From Microcaldota archaeon (GTDB taxonomy: Archaea; Micrarchaeota; Micrarchaeia; Micrarchaeales; CABMGC01): a DNA stretch of 7,840 bases. The stretch lies in the NCBI GenBank assembly GCA_027328265.1, contig DAHVVD010000023.1, forward strand, positions 1 through 7,840. Direction: 5' to 3'. The notes beneath the pieces are model-generated. The model had not been told where the DNA came from, made no database searches, and saw only the letters and a list, made by a program, of their open reading frames with translations. Shown here piece after piece: positions 1 through 5,610 of this stretch. A program made the position numbers and the translations under genes. Within the stretch, counting starts at the first letter, position 1; every line of letters starts with the position of its first letter.

Positions 1-961
1 GCGCATACCTGAACGCGTCAACTCCGTATTTTCCGGTTATGTCACAGGGATTTACTGCGTTGCCAAGGCTCTTGCTCATCTTCTTGCCTTCTATTGTCCA
101 CCAGCCATGTGCAAACACCTTCTGAGGCGGCTCTATCCCTGTAGACATAAGCATCGCTGGCCAGATAACTGAGTGGAACCAGTTGATCTCCTTGCCTACA
201 ACGTGAATCTGGGCTGGCCAGTATTTCTTGAATTTGGCTCCTGGCCAATTCAGTGCACTCAGATAATTTATGAGAGCGTCTACCCAGACGTAGATGGTGT
301 GTTTCTCATCTCCTGGAAAGGGAATTCCCCAACTTAAGCCGAGCCTGCTTACGCTGAGGTCGTTTAGGCCCTCCTTAACCCTGTTGAGTATCTCCTTTGA
401 CCTGAATTCGGGAGAGAGGAATGTTGGGTTTTGATCGTATAGTTTCAGAAGCTTGTCCTTGTATTTGCTTAGCCTGAAAAAGTAAGACTCCTCCTTGATC
501 AGCTTGACCTCCCTGCCGCATACCGGGCATCTTCCGTCCTTCAGCTGCAGCTTTGTGAAGAAGGTTTCGTCTGGTACGCAGTACCATCCCTCGTATTGGC
601 CTTTGTAGATGTCGCCGTTATCTTTCATCTTCTCCACAAATTTGGCTGCCGCCTTTTCGTGCCTCTTCTCTGTTGTCCTTATGAAGTTGTCATTTGAAAT
701 CCCAAGAGCCTTCCAGAGATCAATGAATGTGACGACTACTCCGTCAGTGAACTCCTTGGGCGACTTTCCTGCCTCTGCTGCCGCCTTTGCTATTTTTTCG
801 CCGTGCTCGTCGGTGCCTGTAAGGAAGAAGACATCCTCTCCGAGCAGCCTGTGCCACCGTGCAAGTATATCTGCTGCGATGGTGGTGTACGCATGCCCTA
901 TGTGCGGCTTGTCATTGACATAGTATATGGGTGTCGTTATGTAGAAGGTCTTAGCTGCCAT
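1..961 (-). CDS. metG: Methionyl-tRNA synthetase, bacterial-type, 3' end off the window (partial)
   Basis: This cytoplasmic class I synthetase charges tRNA-Met with methionine using ATP. The first 320 codons are present and read without a stop to the left edge; the rest of the catalytic domain end and the anticodon-binding domain are missing. The start is ATG at 961-959 (MAAKTFYITTPIYYVND). The HIGH signature is exact at residues 20-23 and KMSKS is exact at 294-298. The zinc/connective insertion has C145-P-V-C148, but the first knuckle keeps only C128 (WYCVPDE), where two-cysteine forms have CxxC. The segments VWVDALINYLSAL and HGWWTIEGKKMSKSLGN are typical of bacterial MetRS; archaeal/eukaryotic forms usually have a KISKS-type motif after an EY-L-EGxK context. 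It is divergent from mcm. Identity is near certain; the bacterial affinity is my reading of motifs and not a tree. Confidence 0.97.
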   Translation of the reverse strand, partial: MAAKTFYITTPIYYVNDKPHIGHAYTTIAADILARWHRLLGEDVFFLTGTDEHGEKIAKAAAEAGKSPKEFTDGVVVTFIDLWKALGISNDNFIRTTEKRHEKAAAKFVEKMKDNGDIYKGQYEGWYCVPDETFFTKLQLKDGRCPVCGREVKLIKEESYFFRLSKYKDKLLKLYDQNPTFLSPEFRSKEILNRVKEGLNDLSVSRLGLSWGIPFPGDEKHTIYVWVDALINYLSALNWPGAKFKKYWPAQIHVVGKEINWFHSVIWPAMLMSTGIEPPQKVFAHGWWTIEGKKMSKSLGNAVNPCDITGKYGVDAFRYA

Positions 962-990
962 TGAAACTGCCGATAAATCAATTTGCATGC

Positions 991-1001
991 TTAATTTTTA
1001 T
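991..1001 (-). promoter_or_regulatory. Candidate TATA element for metG (shared AT core)
   Basis: On the minus strand the core reads ATAAAAATTAA, centred near 996. Archaeal TATA boxes sit about 26 bases ahead of the transcript start, which would place it near 970 and give metG a leader of roughly 9 bases. No Shine-Dalgarno is visible in front of the metG ATG, which fits a leaderless or near-leaderless mRNA. The same core can serve mcm on the other strand. Assigned by spacing and composition only. Confidence 0.4.
991..1001 (+). promoter_or_regulatory. Candidate TATA element for mcm (shared AT core)
   Basis: TTAATTTTTAT lies between GCAT (985-988) and ATGC (1000-1003), which form a small inverted pair around the AT core. 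A start about 26 bases downstream of the centre falls near 1022. That leaves a leader of about 20 bases before the GTG at 1042, enough to contain the Shine-Dalgarno at 1030-1035. It also argues against translation from the TTG at 961 or the ATG at 1000, which would then lie upstream of the transcript. Confidence 0.4.
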
Positions 1002-1029
1002 GCCTTTGGAGGGTATTGGTTTACGACTT

Positions 1030-1035
1030 GGAGGT
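1030..1035 (+). promoter_or_regulatory. Shine-Dalgarno that sets the mcm start
   Basis: GGAGGT is a strong match to the anti-Shine-Dalgarno and ends six bases before the GTG at 1042. It decides the start: the open frame extends upstream to a TTG at 961 and an in-frame ATG at 1000, but neither has a comparable site. Residues before the GTG also do not resemble an MCM N-terminus. Confidence 0.75.
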
Positions 1036-1041
1036 CTTACA

Positions 1042-3102
1042 GTGGATGAGGTAGCGAAAGCGGAGCTTAGTGAAAGGTTCCTCGAGTTCTTCGATTCCTA
1101 TTATGTCGACAAAATAAACAGCATGTACCTAAGCTACCCGAAGGAGAGGAGCGTCGTGCTCGAGATGCAGGACCTTGAGAAGTTCGACGCTGGGCTCGCC
1201 GAGGAGCTAATCAACAATCCTGACGTGGTGCTTCCCAGCGCCAACATCGCTCTTGCAAAACTGAACCCCAATCCAGAGGCTGTTGAACCTGTCTATGCTA
1301 GATTCTCAGGAGTAGAGGCGCACATGCCCATGATACAGGAAGTGGGCTCGGAATACATAGGCAAAATGCTTACGCTGGATTCTCTGGTGGTGAAAAGATC
1401 GGAGATAACTCCCAAGGTAAGCATAGGAGTCTTCACTTGCACCTTCTGCGGCACGGTACTCAAGCTCAAGATAGACAGGGATAGCGTCATGGATATCTGC
1501 CCGCAGTGCAAAAGGAGATCTCTAAAGCAGAACAACGCGGAATCTCGGTTCACCAACCTGCAGAGGATAGCGGTGCAGGATCCTCTCGAGAGGCTTAAGG
1601 GAAGCACGCCGACATGGCAGCTTGAGGTGTGGCTCGAAGACGATCTTGTTAACAAGGTCATACCAGGTGACAGGATAGAGATCACCGGCATCCTTAGGAT
1701 AAAGCCAAGGAGGACATACAAGGGAAAGGAGGACAAGCTCCTCTACACTATGTTCTTCGATGCAATCTCGCTAAAAGCGAAGCAGAAGGAATTCGCTGAG
1801 CTGGAGATAAGCCAGGATGAGGGAGAGGTCATAAGGGAGCTTGCAAAGGACCCCTACATCTTCGATAAGATTGCGAAATCGATAGCACCATCGATCTACG
1901 GTTACGATGAGATAAAGAAGGCGCTAACGCTCACGCTTTTCGGCGGCACGCCAGATAAGAGGCTCATAGATGGTGCGCCAATAAGGAGCGACATACACGT
2001 GCTTTTGATAGGAGACCCTGGAAGCGCTAAGACAAGGCTCCTGCAGGCTGTCACCTCCATAGTGCCCAAGGGGATATACGTAAGCGGAAAATCGACAACG
2101 TCTGCAGGCCTTACGGCGTCTGCAGAGAAGGACGAGTTTTCCGAGGGCGGTTGGACGCTGAAGGCCGGAGCCCTCGTATTGGGCTCTGGAGGAGAAGTCT
2201 CGATCGACGAGTTCGACAAGGTGAGCGACGAGGACAAGTCAGCGCTGCTCGAGTCAATGGAGTCGCAGACGATCAGCATCGCGAAGGCAGGCATAGTTGC
2301 TAGGTTCAACACAAAAACGTCAGTGCTTGCTGCAGCCAATCCGAAATACGGAAGATTCGATCCAAACGCATACCCGGCTGACCAGTTCGACATACCGCCG
2401 ACGCTGCTCTCAAGATTCGACCTTATCTTCCCGATAAAGGATACGCTTGACGAGGAAAAGGACAGGCTCATAGCTAGGCACATACTTATCCAGCACGGAG
2501 CTGCTGGTGCGCAGCTCGCGTCGGTAGAGGGATACGAGCAAGTAGAGAGGCCGCCTATAGAGCAGGAGATGCTAAGAAAATACGTTGCGTACGCCAAGAG
2601 GAACGTAAGGCCTAGGCTCGACGCAGACGCTACAAAAAGAATATCCGATTATTATGTAGAACTCAGGAAGCTCGGAATGAAGCAGGGCGCTGTTCCGATG
2701 ACTCCAAGGCAGATAGAGGGACTGGTAAGGCTCGCCGAGGCAAGCGCAAAATCAAGGTTATCGGATAGGATAGAGTTGAAGGACGCCGACATGGCCATCT
2801 CGCTATTCGAATACATGCTCAACACCCTGGCTGTCGACAGGGGAGGCAGAAAGGACATCGATGCGCTGCTAACCGGTATGCCTAGGGAGAAGGTCAACAA
2901 GATAAACGTCCTCATGGGGATAATAAAGAAGCTTGAGGAGGCTGACGGCAACGCCAAGATAGTAGGCATACTTGAGGAGGCCGAGAAGCAGGGCATGGAC
3001 AGGGCCACAACCACACGATACATCAACGAGCTTGAGAGGAGCGGGGATATCTTCAGTCCCAGGCCGGGCATCCTGAAGATCGTGAGAAGGGACGAGGAGT
3101 GA
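1042..3102 (+). CDS. mcm: MCM replicative DNA helicase
   Basis: This is the archaeal minichromosome maintenance helicase, an AAA+ ATPase that forms a ring (usually a hexamer) around DNA and unwinds it 3' to 5' at the fork. From the GTG start it is 686 aa, normal for a full-length archaeal MCM. The N-terminal OB/zinc domain carries a C4 zinc motif, C133xxC136 and C153xxC156. The AAA+ core has Walker A GDPGSAKT (324-331), Walker B IDEFDK (388-393), sensor 1 N433 in AAANPKYGRFD, an arginine finger in SRFD (R458) and a sensor 2 arginine near R556 (TPRQIEGL). Residues from about 615 form a C-terminal winged-helix domain (ATTTRYINELERSGDI). Walker A ends in K-T where many MCMs have K-S, a conservative change. 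All catalytic residues are intact. No GINS, primase or PCNA gene is adjacent within the window. The stop is TGA at 3100-3102. Confidence 0.98.
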   Translation: MDEVAKAELSERFLEFFDSYYVDKINSMYLSYPKERSVVLEMQDLEKFDAGLAEELINNPDVVLPSANIALAKLNPNPEAVEPVYARFSGVEAHMPMIQEVGSEYIGKMLTLDSLVVKRSEITPKVSIGVFTCTFCGTVLKLKIDRDSVMDICPQCKRRSLKQNNAESRFTNLQRIAVQDPLERLKGSTPTWQLEVWLEDDLVNKVIPGDRIEITGILRIKPRRTYKGKEDKLLYTMFFDAISLKAKQKEFAELEISQDEGEVIRELAKDPYIFDKIAKSIAPSIYGYDEIKKALTLTLFGGTPDKRLIDGAPIRSDIHVLLIGDPGSAKTRLLQAVTSIVPKGIYVSGKSTTSAGLTASAEKDEFSEGGWTLKAGALVLGSGGEVSIDEFDKVSDEDKSALLESMESQTISIAKAGIVARFNTKTSVLAAANPKYGRFDPNAYPADQFDIPPTLLSRFDLIFPIKDTLDEEKDRLIARHILIQHGAAGAQLASVEGYEQVERPPIEQEMLRKYVAYAKRNVRPRLDADATKRISDYYVELRKLGMKQGAVPMTPRQIEGLVRLAEASAKSRLSDRIELKDADMAISLFEYMLNTLAVDRGGRKDIDALLTGMPREKVNKINVLMGIIKKLEEADGNAKIVGILEEAEKQGMDRATTTRYINELERSGDIFSPRPGILKIVRRDEE

Positions 3103-3128
3103 ATTGGCAACTCGTATTTGGGCTTTGT

Positions 3129-3740
3129 CTACTGGATTAGATAATGGCCGAAAGCAAAAAGCGTGACTCCTATAAGAGCAAAAAGCTCTGAAACTACGGA
3201 TATTATGAATGAGGAAAATATTATAATTGCCAGAGCGCCGAGCCTGCTGAGTTTCTGAAGTTTTGAGAGTGCGATGATCTCGATTATGAAAGCCCAGAAA
3301 AGAAATATAACTAGTAGAGCTATGCCGAGTGGCGACACTACTGCTAGCCATACGAAAAGCACCAGTGAGGAGAGCGAGTAGATTAGGGCATTGGCGGTGT
3401 CGGCAGGCTTGCCCTTGAGCGCCTTGAAGAGTTTGTCCCCTATAATGTAGATTATCAACGCGTTAAATAGGAGAAGTAGTGGCATAATCCCCCAGAGTAA
3501 AAGGACCTCGAGTAAAGCGATAATGAGAAAACTGCTGCGCTCCAGGCCGGGGTTCAGAAGGAGAACTATTCCTGACAAGGTACGTGTGTGTAGGTAGCTA
3601 AGCAGTATTGTTAAGAGTAGGGGGAGAAAAGACAGTTTGTAGTAATAGGCAAGGGAGCCTGCTAGAGGCTTCGCCTTTACTGCCTTGGAAGGGAATACCA
3701 TCACTTTTAGCTGCTCCTTTATTTCGTCGAAGAAAATCAT
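3129..3740 (-). CDS. Small integral membrane protein, Yip1-domain-like, copy B
   Basis: This 203-residue protein is almost entirely hydrophobic, with about five predicted membrane helices. After a short amphipathic N-terminus (MIFFDEIKEQ, then FPSKA) come helices at roughly 35-52, 70-100 (probably two), 115-150 and 165-200. The N-terminal PSK motif followed by YYKLxFxP and helix bundles resembles the Yip1-domain superfamily, whose prokaryotic members have no settled function. I chose ATG at 3740-3738 over an upstream TTG at 3752 because it aligns with the start of the neighbouring copy (MIFVDEIK) and has AGGT just ahead. It starts one base after the stop of copy A, so the two are very likely co-transcribed and translationally coupled. 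Shared blocks with copy A are MIFxDEIK, PSKA, YYKLxFxP and the late LxKLQK. It converges with mcm across 26 bases. Family call is from motif resemblance only. Confidence 0.75.
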   Translation of the reverse strand: MIFFDEIKEQLKVMVFPSKAVKAKPLAGSLAYYYKLSFLPLLLTILLSYLHTRTLSGIVLLLNPGLERSSFLIIALLEVLLLWGIMPLLLLFNALIIYIIGDKLFKALKGKPADTANALIYSLSSLVLFVWLAVVSPLGIALLVIFLFWAFIIEIIALSKLQKLSRLGALAIIIFSSFIISVVSELFALIGVTLFAFGHYLIQ

Positions 3741-3741
3741 G

Positions 3742-4344
3742 TTACCTAACAAAATAACCCAGATGTATCAAGAAGAATACAGCTGCGAGAATGATGCCTG
3801 TTAATAAAATCGACCCCAAGATGACTCCGAATGAGGCAAGACCGCTTGTTTTCTGCAACTTGGCCAATGCCAAAATTAGGATTATCGTGCTCCAGAGAGA
3901 GAATATTAGGGTTATGAAGCCTATGATTGGAATTATGATGAGCCAGGAAACCAAGATGTTGGCTCCTAAAGCATATATAACGCCAGTTACTGTGTCTTTG
4001 TAGTCTGATTTGTATATCTTGAAGAGGAACTTGCCGAAAAGGTGGAAGAGTCCGGCATATATTAGGATTGATATAGGAAATAGTACGAGGAAGCCTACAA
4101 GATCGATTAGTAAACGTATGAGCATGAGGGGCAGGCCAGCCAACCAGCCTGATTCAGACACAAAAGATGACCACCCTGGAAAGATAGTATTACCTAACAC
4201 ATATGTTAGTATCAGTGAAAGTATAAAAGGTATGAAAGCTAGTTTGTAATAAAAGGAGAGTGCTTGGCCTATACTCATGCTGCTGGCCTTGCTCGGATGC
4301 AACATTATGCTTATTTCTTTCTTTATTTCGTCTACAAAGATCAT
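3742..4344 (-). CDS. Small integral membrane protein, Yip1-domain-like, copy A
   Basis: This 200-residue membrane protein is a paralogue of the gene that follows it. The start is ATG at 4344-4342 (MIFVDEIKKEISIMLHPSKA). A GAGG lies 12 bases upstream, a longer spacing than ideal. Predicted helices lie near 32-54, 67-107 (probably two), 118-152 and 168-197; the conserved loop residues LAKLQK sit between the last two. Charged residues are concentrated in the first 20 positions and in the FKIYKSDYK loop, which suggests a cytoplasmic N-terminus. It has no enzyme motif. The layout resembles Yip1-domain proteins, which in eukaryotes act in membrane trafficking; the archaeal role is unknown and I do not assign one. 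Base composition is clearly AT-richer than mcm. It is the second gene of the minus-strand block, 47 bases after the flavoprotein stop, and may have its own promoter there. Confidence 0.75.
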   Translation of the reverse strand: MIFVDEIKKEISIMLHPSKASSMSIGQALSFYYKLAFIPFILSLILTYVLGNTIFPGWSSFVSESGWLAGLPLMLIRLLIDLVGFLVLFPISILIYAGLFHLFGKFLFKIYKSDYKDTVTGVIYALGANILVSWLIIIPIIGFITLIFSLWSTIILILALAKLQKTSGLASFGVILGSILLTGIILAAVFFLIHLGYFVR

Positions 4345-4382
4345 TCAGACCAGTATCCTCACTTGTATTAGAGTATTAGGGT

Positions 4383-4388
4383 TTTAAA
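4383..4388 (-). promoter_or_regulatory. Candidate TATA element for the Yip1-like pair
   Basis: On the minus strand the sequence reads TATTTAAAAC, with TTTAAA at 4388-4383, in the 47 bases between the flavoprotein stop and copy A. A transcript starting about 24-26 bases on, near 4359, would give a leader of about 15 bases. The pair may therefore be transcribed alone as well as from the flavoprotein promoter. The case is weak because intergenic DNA here is AT-rich anyway. Confidence 0.35.
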
Positions 4389-4391
4389 TAA

Positions 4392-5504
4392 CTATCTGCC
4401 GCCTGCGGCGCTAATTAACATATTCCTAAGGATAAGGCTTGGCATGTCCATGTCTCCGTATTTGCCGAGAAGCCTGCCGAGCTGCATTGCTTTCATGATT
4501 TTTACCGCAACACCAAGCTTGTCTGAGCCTATACTTGAATAGATCGCGTTTGTTAATCTATGTATGGCTGTATCGATTGAGTATTTTCTGTTGTACATGG
4601 TCGTGTACTCGGAAAGGCTGGCACCCTTGTTTAGGTGATCTTGTATTGTTCTGGCTGCCATCAGGGCTGCGTTGCCTCCGTAAATTATGCCGCCTCCTGT
4701 AGAGGGCTTGACCTGTCCTGCAGCGTCGCCTACAAGGAGGACTTCTTTCTTTGTATCAACTATCTTCTCCCTCAAAGACATAGGTATGATACTTGCACCT
4801 TCACTTATCCTTCTTGATCCAGAGATTGTTTTTGAAACATAATCAGTAGCTATGAATTTCTCGAACGCTGTTTTTGCATTTCCGTATCTGGAATCTATGC
4901 CTATCCCTATCTCGAGTATGTCACTTCTGTTTGGGCAGAACCAACCGAAGAGTCCTTTTGATATCTTATTATCGAAGAAGAGATCTACAATTCCAGAATC
5001 CTCTGCGCTTATGTTGAACTCTGCCTTGTATGTGAGAATGTATCTTCTTATTTCGCCCATGGAGAAATGCTTTGCTACTGATGAGACCGCGCCGTCAGCA
5101 CCTATCATTATGTCGTTAGCTGAAAGGGATTCAAAAGTTTTGGCATCCATCCTTTTTCCCAGAACGACCTTCGAGCCGCTTGCAAGGGCTTCGTCATGGC
5201 AGATGTCGTTAAGTTTCTTCCTATCGAGAACGTGCGCGACTGGGGCATTCGCCTTTATCCTTAGCTTTGTTCCTCCTGCATGGATGTTTGCTCCATAAAG
5301 GGTGTTTGTTATTGCCCTGGAGTAGTAGATGCCCAGTTCACCAAGCCCTTTTATTGAAAGTATTCCAGATGCCCTCACTGGCAGGCCCAGCTCTCTTTTT
5401 TGATCATACACAATGGTGTGTATGTTTCTCCTTGAGAGTTCCCTTGCTGCAAGTAGCCCTGCGGTTCCGGCACCTATTATAGTTACACTTTTTTTGCCTG
5501 ACAT
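4392..5504 (-). CDS. Geranylgeranyl reductase family FAD-dependent oxidoreductase
   Basis: This 370-residue flavoprotein is likely to saturate isoprenoid double bonds, either of archaeal membrane diether lipids or of a polyprenyl/dolichyl carrier. The N-terminal Rossmann fold has GAGTAG (11-16) and D34 at the end of the second strand for the FAD ribose. GADG (135-138) and GDAAG (259-263) followed by VKPSTGGGI (265-273) are the FAD motifs, and the last is characteristic of GGR enzymes. Length fits the family (about 370-450), at the short end. Two places differ from what I expect: A45 in VRASGI, where many members have cysteine, and FGWFCP (186-191) where YxWxFP is usual. These make the exact substrate uncertain. 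The ATG at 5504-5502 is near a TATA box and has no Shine-Dalgarno, so the mRNA may be leaderless. It is first in the minus-strand block and divergent from the STT3 gene. Confidence 0.88.
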   Translation of the reverse strand: MSGKKSVTIIGAGTAGLLAARELSRRNIHTIVYDQKRELGLPVRASGILSIKGLGELGIYYSRAITNTLYGANIHAGGTKLRIKANAPVAHVLDRKKLNDICHDEALASGSKVVLGKRMDAKTFESLSANDIMIGADGAVSSVAKHFSMGEIRRYILTYKAEFNISAEDSGIVDLFFDNKISKGLFGWFCPNRSDILEIGIGIDSRYGNAKTAFEKFIATDYVSKTISGSRRISEGASIIPMSLREKIVDTKKEVLLVGDAAGQVKPSTGGGIIYGGNAALMAARTIQDHLNKGASLSEYTTMYNRKYSIDTAIHRLTNAIYSSIGSDKLGVAVKIMKAMQLGRLLGKYGDMDMPSLILRNMLISAAGGR

Positions 5505-5530
5505 CCAATTAGCCTAACCAAACGAGCATC

Positions 5531-5538
5531 TATATAAA
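5531..5538 (-). promoter_or_regulatory. TATA box for the GGR-family gene
   Basis: On the minus strand this reads TTTATATA, a good archaeal TATA box with an A-rich CACAAA just before it where the TFB recognition element would lie. A transcript start about 26 bases downstream of its centre falls near 5508-5509, only four or five bases before the ATG at 5504. This predicts a leaderless mRNA, in line with the missing Shine-Dalgarno. The element is nearly symmetrical, so it could also drive the plus strand. Confidence 0.55.
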
Positions 5539-5576
5539 TTTGTGACTAGATACTCCTAAAGGTTTGCTCTGCAAAG

Positions 5577-5585
5577 TTAATTAAG
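5577..5585 (+). promoter_or_regulatory. Candidate TATA element for the STT3-like gene
   Basis: TTAATTAAG is centred near 5581. A start 26 bases on is near 5607, giving a leader of about four bases before the ATG at 5611. No Shine-Dalgarno stands at a useful distance (AGGT at 5591-5594 is too far and would lie upstream of the transcript). The alternative is the TATATAAA at 5531-5538, which would give a leader of about 50 bases. Confidence 0.4.
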
Positions 5586-5610
5586 TTATTAGGTACTCGC
5601 ACGTGTCTCT

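Noticed and set aside
609..923. Plus-strand open frame opposite metG, and minus-strand frames at 42-248 and 375-587
   Set aside because: They are shadows of metG, whose frame runs from 961 to the left edge with HIGH and KMSKS motifs.
961..1041. A 27-codon N-terminal extension of MCM from the TTG at 961 or ATG at 1000
   Set aside because: The strong GGAGGT six bases before the GTG at 1042, the likely transcript start near 1022 and the usual MCM N-terminus all favour 1042.
1902..2597. Long open frame (231 codons) antisense to mcm, with shorter ones at 1293-1736 and 2652-3110
   Set aside because: It is Ser/Leu/Pro-rich, has no recognisable domain and lies wholly opposite a conserved AAA+ gene. 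Codon bias of the real gene explains it.
3103..3128. Terminator between the convergent mcm and Yip1-like genes
   Set aside because: Only short T runs (TTT) and no stem are visible in the 26 bases, too little to call.
3741..3752. Upstream TTG start for Yip1-like copy B, overlapping copy A
   Set aside because: The ATG at 3740 aligns exactly with the start of the paralogue and has AGGT just ahead; the TTG adds only four residues.
4398..4409. Inverted repeat GCCGC-CT-GCGGC as a possible terminator
   Set aside because: The loop is too short for a full stem, no T-tract follows directly, and it encodes the conserved-looking Ala-Ala-Gly end of the flavoprotein.
5489..5495. Run of seven A (minus strand) in codons 4-6 of the flavoprotein as a slippage or phase-variation site
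   Set aside because: It encodes a plain Lys-Lys-Ser at the N-terminus and seven bases is short; nothing else suggests switching.
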